Shown here: one piece after another, positions 26,177 to 34,520 of the stretch
Position numbering within the stretch: the stretch's first letter is position 1
How the letters are laid out: every line of letters begins with the position of its first letter
NCBI GenBank assembly: GCA_903899985.1
Contig: CAIULL010000213.1
Coordinates: 1 to 41,228 of the forward strand
Direction: 5' to 3'
From: an uncultured Schlesneria sp.
GTDB lineage: Bacteria > Planctomycetota > Planctomycetia > Planctomycetales > Planctomycetaceae
Length of the DNA: 41,228 nt
Made by a program: the position numbers and the translations under genes
The notes under the pieces: generated by a model
What the model saw: the letters and a program-made list of their open reading frames with translations, nothing else
Told to the model about the DNA's origin: nothing
Databases searched by the model: none

Positions 26177-26992
26177 CTAAGCCGCCTTGGGTCTGAGCTT
26201 GATCGTGGGAACGGTGGTCTCTTCGTCCCAGGTCCGCCACGGCGATTCGCCACTTTGCCACAGCGATTCGAGATAGTGCTTGTCGCGTAATGTATCCATG
26301 CACTGCCAGAAACCATCGTGCTCGTATGCGGCCAGCTGACCATCCGCAGCCACCCGGTTCAAAGCATCCAGTTCCAGGCTTTCCATGTCGTGAGACAGGT
26401 AATCAAAAATGCCTGGCTCGAAAACCAGGAATCCACCATTGATCCAACCTTCACCTTTGACCGACTTTTCTGTGAAGCAATTGACGATGCCGTCTTCGAT
26501 CGTCAGTCCACCAAATCGAGCGGGGGGACGAACGGCCGTCACGGTCGCGAGCTTACCTCGCTGACGATGAAAGGCGAGCAACTTGGTGATGTCGACGTTA
26601 CTGACCCCATCACCATATGTCAGCATGAAAGTTCCGTCACACAGCCAGCGGCGAAGACGCAAAAGTCGACCACCGGTCAGCGTGTTCAGCCCCGTATCGA
26701 TCAGGTTCACGTTCCAGCGATCGAGTTCGACTTCGGTCCGCTTGATGGAACCTCTGGCGAAATCAATCGACAGGTTCCCTGCCAGATTATATCGATCAAG
26801 GAAAAAGTCCTTGATAAAGTCACCCATGTAACCGAGCGCAAGATAGAAGTCATCGCACTGGTGATGTGCGAAATGCTTCATAATGTGCCACAAGATTGGC
26901 TTTCCACCAATCTCGACCATCGGTTTTGGACGGGTCGTCGTTTCTTCTTGAAGACGAGTCCCCATACCCCCGGCGAGAATAACCACTCGCAT
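26177..26992 (-). CDS. rfbF: glucose-1-phosphate cytidylyltransferase
   Basis: 271 residues, family-typical (about 257). The nucleotidyltransferase signature is ILAGGMGTRLQEETTTRPKP at residues 5-24, followed by KPMVEIGGKPILWHIMKHF. FMLTYGDGVSNVD has the metal-binding Asp, and WINGGFLVFEP and EHDGFWQCMDTLRDK complete the RfbF pattern. It makes CDP-glucose from CTP and glucose-1-phosphate and commits sugar to this operon. It is the first gene of the eleven-gene minus-strand operon, so the main promoter should lie in the 270 bases upstream, where I see no clear element. Confidence 0.94.
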   Translation of the reverse strand: MRVVILAGGMGTRLQEETTTRPKPMVEIGGKPILWHIMKHFAHHQCDDFYLALGYMGDFIKDFFLDRYNLAGNLSIDFARGSIKRTEVELDRWNVNLIDTGLNTLTGGRLLRLRRWLCDGTFMLTYGDGVSNVDITKLLAFHRQRGKLATVTAVRPPARFGGLTIEDGIVNCFTEKSVKGEGWINGGFLVFEPGIFDYLSHDMESLELDALNRVAADGQLAAYEHDGFWQCMDTLRDKHYLESLWQSGESPWRTWDEETTVPTIKLRPKAA

Positions 26993-27329
26993 TGTATGCC
27001 CCGTTCAAATCCATTTGGGAGCCGCACGGATTCATTCATGAATCCGCCACCTGTCATCTCGATTGTACTTTTAACAATTCCCCCGAGACAAAAGGCTGGC
27101 GGAATGTAGGAATGGCTTTCCAGAGTGTCAAGATCAGGAAAGACGTAACTGGATTGACTTTGAGCATCGGCCGGAAAATTCATCATCCAAAGCCGATCCC
27201 ATCAGTTGAAACAGGTCGTATCAGTCCCCCTGGGTCCTATTCACCCCGGGAAGCAACTACGATTTTCTTCACTTCGTTCCCTTTGTTAACTTCTGTTCAG
27301 ACTCTTTTTCTGTTTTTGGTGATTCGCGT

Positions 27330-27500
27330 CGCTCACGAAATCTGATGTCAAAGTTCGCGCGAGTTCGCGCGACTTCGACCATTCCCCATGTTTCATAGCG
27401 TTTCCGAAGACATTTTCCGCTTTTCCATCGCAAAAAAGTTCGCCAGACTTCGCGCGAGTTCGCGCGAGTTCGCCAGAGTTTGATCGACTTTGACGAAGTT
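27330..27500 (-). repeat. CGAACT-module, copy 2
   Basis: Read on the minus strand, repeated CGCGCGAACT units flank a core with GCGGAAAATGTCTTCGG and GGGGAATGGTCGAAGTC, ending ACATCAGATTTCGTGAGCG. It is homologous to 1078-1225. Here the CGAACT units are CGCGAACT instead of ATCGAACT, so the short unit has been homogenised within each locus. Confidence 0.6.
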
Positions 27501-27549
27501 TGACTCCGTTTTGCAACGGGACTCCTGACTTCGAACTGCAGACTCGATA

Positions 27550-28640
27550 GACAGTCGAATTTTGAAAACGTTGCGCAACGATGTTGAGCAACATTGGCCA
27601 AGTTTGAGCAACGATGGTACCTGCTTGCTAAACGATCGACGGTAACCGCCGAAACATACTGTGACCAAAACTCGTGTGGTAGGGTGTGGTCGAATCTTCG
27701 AGGACCACCAGCCCCAGGTTCCGGTTTCGGGAGGTCGAGAAAAAACTCGACCAAATTTCCTTTTTGAAAATGTTGCGCAAAAATAAAAGTCTTTGACCAA
27801 CATTGGCGGAACACAGGCGTTTTTCGATATTTCATAGTTCGAAAAGGTTGCGCAACATTGTTGGGAAACATTGGCCAAATTTGAGCAACGATGGTTACGC
27901 GACCCGCGCGGCGTTTGTGCAACCATCGAGCCTGCTTGATTCACGTTGGACGACACGCTCCGAAACAAACAGTGATTGAACCTCATATCGTAGGATTTGG
28001 TCGCGTCTTCGAGGTCCACTCGTCCTCCATTTTTCATTTCAGGAGGTCGAGTGGAGATTTGCCCCAAATTCCTTTTTGAAAACTTTGAGCAACTTTGGAA
28101 GTTTTTGGGCAACATTGCCAGAATACAGCCTTTTTTCGGCATTTCATCGTTCAAACCGTTTGAGCAACGATGTTGGGTAACATTGGCCAAGCTTGAGCAA
28201 CGATGGTTGCGCAACCCTCGCGGCGTTTGGGTAATGATCGGGCCTGCTTGGTTCACGATGAACGATGCCCGCCAAAAAAAGCAGTGACTGAACTTCGCGT
28301 CGTAGGGTGTGGTCGAGTCTTCCAGGCCCACCAATCCCCCGGTTTTGCTTTCAGGAGGTCGAGGGGATATTCGCCCCAATTTCCTATTCGTAAACTTTGA
28401 ACAACATTGGAAGTTTTTGAGCAACATTGGCAGAATACAGCCTTTTTTCGGCATTTCATCATTCAAACAGTTTGAGCAACGTCGTTGAGCAACATTGGCC
28501 GAACTTGACCAACTATGGTTGCGCAGCACGACGGCTTCTGCACAATGATGGAATCTGTTTGGATCACGATGGATGATGCCCGCCAAGATAAACGGTGACC
28601 GAACCTCCAGTCGTTGGGTACGGTCGAGTCAAAAGTTCGA
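27550..28640 (-). repeat. tandem array of about 312-bp units (about 3.5 copies)
   Basis: The landmark CATTGGCC occurs at 27592, 27869, 28181 and 28493, giving spacings of 277, 312 and 312. Each unit (minus strand) holds a cluster of TTGC(G/T)CAA motifs and an AAATGCCGAAAAAAGGCTGT-like stretch. A CTCGACCTCCTGAAA block, a GACTCGACCACACCCTACGA-like block and a CGCCGCG...GCGCAACCATCGTTG block follow. Copies are about 80-90% alike by eye. Because 312 is a multiple of three, a long minus-strand frame (28586-27393) stays open through the array, but its product is a Cys/Asn-rich repeat with no recognisable fold. I regard the array as non-coding. Confidence 0.7.
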
Positions 28641-29129
28641 TACGAAGAGATCACGACAATAATTCGGACAACCAAGATGCAGTCTGCGCCCACACGGCGC
28701 AAAACGAACCGCACGTGAAGAGACATTGTCTTCAAGCTTGCGTGTCGTATTTATCCGTGACCATCAGTGCGATCCGTGGTTAATCTCTTTCCTTTTTATT
28801 CCGACGAATTGATCGTCAAACGACGCCCTTTTCAGGATGGCAATCACATTGCCCGCCCAAGTAGATTCGTTTTTGTGTTTTACTAGTCGTTATTTTACAA
28901 CCCTTTTGCGGATTGCGTCAATTCATATTTACACATTATTTGACGTTTTGTTGAAGTTTTTAGAGGAGACAACGAGGGGTACAATCCTTCGGGAGTGTTC
29001 TGCTGCAGGGTGACGGGTATACTCAAACCACTCTTCGGACAGCCGTCTCCGACAATTGCTCAGGCGACTGTTCCGTTCGTTTTCCAATTGCTCAACATCA
29101 TCCAAACCTTCAACCAGGCGACACAGCTT
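28641..29129. other. about 490 bases without a gene; edge of repeat locus and esterase leader
   Basis: 28761-28780 matches, reverse-complemented, the arm and inner flank of the inverted-repeat element at 1380-1481. 28860-28960 is A/T-rich and probably carries the promoter of the esterase gene; TTGACG near 28938 is a weak -35 candidate. The in-frame extension of the esterase back to 28995 lacks signal-like or conserved sequence. Confidence 0.4.
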
Positions 29130-30197
29130 ATGCCATCACAGATCAAGGACATTCTGGTCAAACATTGCTTCCTCTTCTCAGCCGCTCTGCTCGGACTTCT
29201 CTCCGTTTCCTCCGCGACCGCTCAGGAAAAACCGGAACATCCCGGCACCGAAGGAAATGGTGACGTCGTCATCGGACCCGAATACAAAACGGACATCGAT
29301 CTGACCGACCGAGCGAACCTCAAAGGGAAATCGTTCGAATTCTCCATGAAGCTGGCGGACAGCAAGATTTTCAAAGGGGACGATTCGACACTCGAACCGA
29401 AGAAAAAAGTCCGCGAACAACGCAAGATTTTTGTCTACATCCCCGCCGCCTACAAAGACGGAACCAAAGCCCCGATCCTGGTCACCCTGGATGGACCGAG
29501 CCAATTAAATCTGGTCCGAAATGCACTCGACAACCTCACCGTCTCAAAAGACCCCCAGCGAAAATTGCCAGCGTTCATCGTGATCTCAGTCGAAAACGGA
29601 GGCGACGACAGTAAAGGGAGCGAACGAGGTCTCGAATACGACACCCTTTCCGACCGATTCGCTCGCTTCATCAACGACGAAGTCTTGCCAGCTGTGCTGA
29701 ACGATCCCAAGATCAAAGCCGCCTATCCCAACATTGCGTTCACACAAAATCCCTGGGGCAAAGCGGTCATGGGTTGCAGTTCGGGCGGGGCCGCAGCACT
29801 CACCATGGGCTGGTTTCGTCCCGACCTTTTTCGTCGCCTGATCACCTATTCCGGCACTTTCGTCGATCAACAGGACGATGACGCTCCCGAAGAAGCCAAA
29901 TACCCGCTCGGTGCCTGGGAATACCATTCCAGCATGAAGTTGATCGAAACCAGCGAAAAGAAGCCGCTAAGGATTTTCACTCACGTCTCCGAAAACGATA
30001 ACGGAGCGAAAAGTCCCGAATCGTCCTACCACAACTGGGTCATGGCCAACGAACGAACCGCCGCCGCCCTGAAGGCCAAAGGCTACGACTACCGCTACGT
30101 CTTCAGCAAAGCCTCAAGACATTGCGACGGAAACGTCTTCCAGCACACGCTGGCCGATACGCTCGTCTGGATGTGGCGCGGCTACGAGCCGGAATAA
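29130..30197 (+). CDS. exported esterase D / Fes-like alpha/beta hydrolase
   Basis: 355 residues from the ATG at 29130, chosen because a Sec signal (HCFLFSAALLGLLSVSSATAQ) begins within ten residues; an ATG at 28995 would precede it by 45 residues. The putative-esterase fold shows RKIFVYIPAAYKDGTKAPIL, a possible oxyanion strand, AFIVISVENGG, the nucleophile elbow VMGCSSGGAAA (G-x-S-x-G), and a catalytic His in SKASRHCDGNVFQHTL. Relatives include enterochelin esterase Fes, acetylxylan and feruloyl esterases. In planctomycetes such enzymes are usually periplasmic or secreted carbohydrate esterases. The substrate is unknown. It is alone, convergent with the large nuclease/TPR gene. Confidence 0.87.
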   Translation: MPSQIKDILVKHCFLFSAALLGLLSVSSATAQEKPEHPGTEGNGDVVIGPEYKTDIDLTDRANLKGKSFEFSMKLADSKIFKGDDSTLEPKKKVREQRKIFVYIPAAYKDGTKAPILVTLDGPSQLNLVRNALDNLTVSKDPQRKLPAFIVISVENGGDDSKGSERGLEYDTLSDRFARFINDEVLPAVLNDPKIKAAYPNIAFTQNPWGKAVMGCSSGGAAALTMGWFRPDLFRRLITYSGTFVDQQDDDAPEEAKYPLGAWEYHSSMKLIETSEKKPLRIFTHVSENDNGAKSPESSYHNWVMANERTAAALKAKGYDYRYVFSKASRHCDGNVFQHTLADTLVWMWRGYEPE

Positions 30198-30222
30198 CCG
30201 ACGATTTTCATTTGCCCAAAAC

Positions 30223-30245
30223 GGGTAATCCTATGGTGATTACCC
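30223..30245. terminator. hairpin between convergent genes
   Basis: GGGTAATC (30223-30230) pairs with GATTACCC (30238-30245) around a 7-base loop. It is located after the esterase stop (30197) and before the end of the convergent 1241-residue gene (30318). No U tract follows. Confidence 0.35.
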
Positions 30246-30317
30246 ACTACCCAAACGCGCGAGCGGGCCTTGCGATTCTCGCCCAGCCCTTCCCAGCACA
30301 GTTTCCGGTGAGCGTTT

Positions 30318-33300
30318 TTATCGAAACCGCAGCCAATAGTTCAGTTCATACTTTAAAAATGACGCAGACGGAAAATCGATTCGGAAGAACCCATCGATTT
30401 TAGACAACATCCACGTGACAGCGTCAATATTCTCGATCGCATCTAGAATTGCCTGAACTACCGACGTCTGCATGAATTCGTTGCAGCTTGATCTTCGGAG
30501 CAATTGCATGATCGCAATTCCAAATTGTTTTTTCTCATCAAGCGACAACACACTCGAACGAATCAATCTTATGAACTGATGAAGTGGCCAATCGTTAACA
30601 TCCCATTTAGCTATCTCAGCTGCAACAATAAAATCTTGCGGCTCCCAGAATGTAATATTGTAGTTCCAAGCCGCCAATTTCGCAGTTACCGCGATGACGG
30701 CTTTCGAAACATCTCCACCCGACTTTTCCAGCCGCTTGAATGCGAGTTGCGTCCAAATGCGTTGAACGCCGAAGTCGACCTCAGCAACAATTGCAACAAA
30801 AATATCGTCCGTCCACAGAATAGCATTCTCTTCCTTTGCGACACTCAAAGCATGAAGCGATTCGTTTCCGAGAACATCGCGATAACCGTCGCGTCGTTTG
30901 GGATCTAAGGCAGCGACCGCCAATGATGTCTTTATTTTGCAACGTGCTCTCAACTCCGAAATGATCCCCTGAACTTCATTTATCTCTTGCCTAAGTTGTT
31001 GCGACGTTATTTCAAACGTTAACATCTGTCCGTTTTCGCCAACTCCGAATCGTTGGACCGGTTGCCCTTCGCTTTCCAATAATTTACGCAACCAGTCTTC
31101 AATTGTGTCTAGCGCATGCCTCGAAACGAAGTACTCAGCTGTTTTATCGAGATGCTCCCAAATCTCAAGCATCGAAATAGTCACGATCGCTGAAATGTCT
31201 AGCACGAACTTCTTTGAAGGCATTTTCGCCGTACTTGCATTGTTGAATTCAACCGGCGAACAGTCGGCGCACCTTACGAACCAATGGTCATTTTGGACAA
31301 GTGACTGCATCAATTGGCGTAAATCGCAGCCAATCATCGAGGCAAAGAAATGCAACGAACAAAAGTTATTGTGGTAGTAGTCCGAGACAGATTCTAATTC
31401 CTTCCGACCTTGCTCTAATTGATTTATCAACGGCGTTGGGTCGAATTCGTCGCCGGATCCAACAAGTATCCATTGAACTGTGGACCCCCCAGGGAAACGG
31501 TATTGGAAATTCCTAATTGCGTCTTGAAAAAGACGCAAGAACTTGGATTGTATCGCTACGATGCGTTCTTCTTGTACCCGGAGAGTTTGGCCGGTAACGT
31601 TTATGAATTCGCCGATGCGCTTCCCAATAATCGCTTGAACAAGATCCGACGAAGAAGCCAATTCATACCTGCCGATGTCGGGATTGGCATCCTCTACGGT
31701 TATCCACCGTTGTTCTTTTGTGGTCGTATTCTCAATAAGTATCGCAGATTGAGTGCCAGCAGCTTCAGTAGCTTCGAACACCGTTTTCTTGCCGTATTTT
31801 AGAAAAAACCAGATATACTGGCCGTGCGCCCGTTCCGCTGAGAAGTTATTTCTGAGTTGATGATACGCAAACGTCATCGCTTCCTGAAAACGGCGAGCTT
31901 CTACAAGTGGTGTGACAACCAAATACCCATCATCCGGCGAAAATGCTTCAGGGGGCAGTCCCTCGAAATCAATGACTTCTTTTCTACCCAGGTGTGTTGC
32001 AATGAAATTCGTGGCCGCGGTAAAATAAATTTTGTCGTACCGTTTAAATTCGATCGCGAGCGACAATGCCTTCTCCGGGTCATAATGAGAAAGCATTTGC
32101 ACTTCCATTTTACGCAGCTTTTCGTCCTGCTGCCCAGTTTGGCGAAGTTCCTCACAAGTCCGAAGCAAAGTATCATGTCGCCCGAGGCGTTGAGCACATG
32201 AAACGAGCTTCATGCAAGCGTCGTCAAAAACACCTGGCGTGGCAGCCTGTTCTAATAGTGGCAATGCACGCTCCTCGTCATGCAATTTCACTAGGAGCGT
32301 GGCCAAAACGACAATCTCCTGCTGGTTTGCCAATCGTGAACTTGAATCGAGCGCTTTTTCAACGTACTCACGTGCTAATTCAACGTTTTCGGCTTCTAGT
32401 TCGATCCAGCCAAACAAGGTGTTTCCTTGAAAAGGGCAACGTTTTAAGAAAGCGGTCGACACGCAATCGCGTGCCAAATCCAAATCCCGAAGGTCGATCG
32501 CCCATTGCACGCTGTGGAATATTGCTTCCGTTGCCCGTTCGAACGCCGATTCCCCCAACCCTGCCATTTTTACGATGAGATTTCGCTTTTCATCGTTTGT
32601 TGCGAAGTGATAATTTGTAGCGACTGTCAAGAATTTGCCGTCATCGGAATTCGGCGACAGCGACGGCAAAAGTGCCCGCGCAGAATCGAAGTCTTCGATG
32701 TGTAGAAAAAACGTAATTGCAGGGTCGGCATAAAGGCCAAGATTGTCTGAACCACTGACTGCACGGCGATAATCAGCCTTCGCGGCGTCATAGTTGCGAA
32801 GTGCTCCGAAGACGCGTCCGCGATTGGTACAAATCTCGGGAATCAGCCCAGGATACTTATCCCGCTCTGCGGCCGCAAAGGCATCGGTATAGTAGCCAAT
32901 GGCGCTGTAAAGGTTTTCAGCACGGTTCTTCCAATCGCCGTTCAACCCAAGATAATGTGAGACCATTCCGCACGTAAATAACGCATGCGCTGACTTCGGA
33001 GCGTGTTCTCGCAATTTGGCGGTTACAGCAATTGCTCGATCAGGGAGTTGCCACCCTAAATATTTATCAACAAGCGTTCGCATCAACTCCTCATCGTTCG
33101 ACAAGTATTCATCAACCAGATTTTGGAAGGGAACAAGTTCTTCCGGTTCAGTCGTACCACGAACAAGGAGGGTAACTAGAAACGGAGAACGAATTCCGCT
33201 GTTAAGCAAATTAGCCGCTTCATCAACTACCTGACGTTGGTTTCCAGTTAGGCTCAACGCCAGAATGCGATTTTGCTGGGCTTGTTGTAGTTCCGGCGAA

Positions 33301-34043
33301 GCCTCGTAGGCCAGCATGAATAATCGGGCTGCCTTGTCGAATTGTGATCGTTCCATAGCGAGCTTCGCGCGGAACCTCAGGATCGCATATCGGTCGGCCG
33401 GTGTTAAAGAATCGTCGACCTCGGGGTCCGGGAATTTGCTAATTTCATATTCGACAACCTCGATTTTTCGCGACATGAACAACGCGTCTATTTCGGAATA
33501 CACGGAACGTTCGGGCGATCCAAGCGTGGGAGCGGAAGAGTATGATGGGCTTCCTGCAGGCATCAGACAAAGACCGCCTACCTCGCCCTGGGACAACTCT
33601 GGGTAAAAAATGAAATCCGCAAGTGCCTGGCCAAACTCACTCAAATGCGTGCAAATCTCCTCCCAGAAATGAATCTCGACGGTGAAACGGCGAATATTCG
33701 CTGGCCGTTGATTCAACTTTATGACTGTGTCTTGGGCATACCGACTCTTCTTCGCCGTCGTCGCGATGATGTAATGATCAACTTTATGGACCGAAGTCTC
33801 CGCCAACAAAACCTCGTGTTTGATCGATTTTGGTGTAATCGTTTTTGTGATTTCGTGATATTTACATTGAATCGCAACGTGAGGCTTGCGTGGGACTTGG
33901 TCAATTATGTCTATGCCGTCTTGTTTCTCACCCCGCTTGCCATATCGGACCAGTGTCGCTCGCTTGAGAAAATGACGGTAGAAACGGACGCAGAAATCCT
34001 CGAACTCGTCTTCATTTCCCGGCTGTTGATATCGGTAACGCAT
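30318..34043 (-). CDS. Mrr-like nuclease / TPR / GreAB-C-like / PIN-like fusion protein, probable conflict system
   Basis: 1241 residues, ATG with AAGGGA about 9 bases upstream. Residues 10-63 look like a PD-(D/E)xK Mrr-type nuclease: NEDEFEDFC, then GEKQ-D42-G-I-D45-I, then Q59-C-K61. About 190-690 is helical TPR-like solenoid (DRYAILRFRAKLAMERSQFD, FTCGMVSHYLGL, NYDAAKADYRRAVSGS). About 765-830 resembles the GreA/GreB C-terminal domain (DIGRYELASSSDLV, then QAIIGKRIGEFINV). About 940-1100 resembles a PIN ribonuclease: KFVLDISAIVTIS and, late, AILWTDDIFVAIVAE. The order TPR, GreAB-C, PIN matches, to my recollection, a domain family named PIN-TPR-GreABC; I could not verify this. Two predicted nucleases around a sensor scaffold suggest an abortive defence role. 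The gene is less GC-rich than its neighbours by eye. Confidence 0.7.
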   Translation of the reverse strand: MRYRYQQPGNEDEFEDFCVRFYRHFLKRATLVRYGKRGEKQDGIDIIDQVPRKPHVAIQCKYHEITKTITPKSIKHEVLLAETSVHKVDHYIIATTAKKSRYAQDTVIKLNQRPANIRRFTVEIHFWEEICTHLSEFGQALADFIFYPELSQGEVGGLCLMPAGSPSYSSAPTLGSPERSVYSEIDALFMSRKIEVVEYEISKFPDPEVDDSLTPADRYAILRFRAKLAMERSQFDKAARLFMLAYEASPELQQAQQNRILALSLTGNQRQVVDEAANLLNSGIRSPFLVTLLVRGTTEPEELVPFQNLVDEYLSNDEELMRTLVDKYLGWQLPDRAIAVTAKLREHAPKSAHALFTCGMVSHYLGLNGDWKNRAENLYSAIGYYTDAFAAAERDKYPGLIPEICTNRGRVFGALRNYDAAKADYRRAVSGSDNLGLYADPAITFFLHIEDFDSARALLPSLSPNSDDGKFLTVATNYHFATNDEKRNLIVKMAGLGESAFERATEAIFHSVQWAIDLRDLDLARDCVSTAFLKRCPFQGNTLFGWIELEAENVELAREYVEKALDSSSRLANQQEIVVLATLLVKLHDEERALPLLEQAATPGVFDDACMKLVSCAQRLGRHDTLLRTCEELRQTGQQDEKLRKMEVQMLSHYDPEKALSLAIEFKRYDKIYFTAATNFIATHLGRKEVIDFEGLPPEAFSPDDGYLVVTPLVEARRFQEAMTFAYHQLRNNFSAERAHGQYIWFFLKYGKKTVFEATEAAGTQSAILIENTTTKEQRWITVEDANPDIGRYELASSSDLVQAIIGKRIGEFINVTGQTLRVQEERIVAIQSKFLRLFQDAIRNFQYRFPGGSTVQWILVGSGDEFDPTPLINQLEQGRKELESVSDYYHNNFCSLHFFASMIGCDLRQLMQSLVQNDHWFVRCADCSPVEFNNASTAKMPSKKFVLDISAIVTISMLEIWEHLDKTAEYFVSRHALDTIEDWLRKLLESEGQPVQRFGVGENGQMLTFEITSQQLRQEINEVQGIISELRARCKIKTSLAVAALDPKRRDGYRDVLGNESLHALSVAKEENAILWTDDIFVAIVAEVDFGVQRIWTQLAFKRLEKSGGDVSKAVIAVTAKLAAWNYNITFWEPQDFIVAAEIAKWDVNDWPLHQFIRLIRSSVLSLDEKKQFGIAIMQLLRRSSCNEFMQTSVVQAILDAIENIDAVTWMLSKIDGFFRIDFPSASFLKYELNYWLRFR

Positions 34044-34083
34044 TCGATCGATTTCCCTTGACGGTGCAGAAATCCATCCACAC

Positions 34084-34108
34084 CCCGATTTCGGCGACCG
34101 AAATCGGG
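34084..34108. promoter_or_regulatory. 25-bp perfect palindrome upstream of the nuclease/TPR/PIN gene
   Basis: CCCGATTTCGG (34084-34094), CGA, CCGAAATCGGG (34098-34108): perfect 11-base arms. The near edge is 41 bases upstream of the start codon at 34043. With no T run on the minus strand it is more like an operator or 5'UTR hairpin than a terminator. It lies in the divergent region shared with the membrane protein gene. Confidence 0.5.
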
Positions 34109-34520
34109 ATGCGCAGATTGGTTGAAGCTAACGGGCAAATACGCCCGCAACAAGCATTGTCCTCCCGACGCGGAAATTGGTTCGCTCGCGCTTCCATTTT
34201 TGAAGTGGTCAAGCGAAGAGCTCATGCTGAGAAATTTTGATGAATATTGACCGTGATGAATTCTGCCTTTCCTTCCCATTAGTGGTTCTTAATTTTGGAA
34301 AGCGGTGTGTCCAATCGGTGCAATTTCTGAAATCGACAGTCGCATCGAGTCCGCGCTGGTCAAGTTAAACGATTCCGTTTCAAATTGGTTCAAACCTAGA
34401 AACGCCGTCTTCGGTCCGTTAAAAAGGCAGCTCTACGCACCCGTGGCTGTGGCACTGTCGACAACTCGATCGAAAACGATTTTGATAGCGGGGGCAAGAT
34501 CCAGCAACCGGCTAGTCCTC

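Noticed and set aside
27393-28586. Long minus-strand open frame of 397 codons across the tandem array
   Set aside because: The frame is kept open by a 312-base period. The product is a Cys/Asn/Ser-rich repeat with no fold, the DNA repeats contain non-coding-type palindromes, and related copies at 1.3-1.7 kb are not open.
27550-28640. CRISPR array
   Set aside because: Units are about 312 bp and repetitive throughout, with no short repeat/unique spacer alternation and no cas genes.
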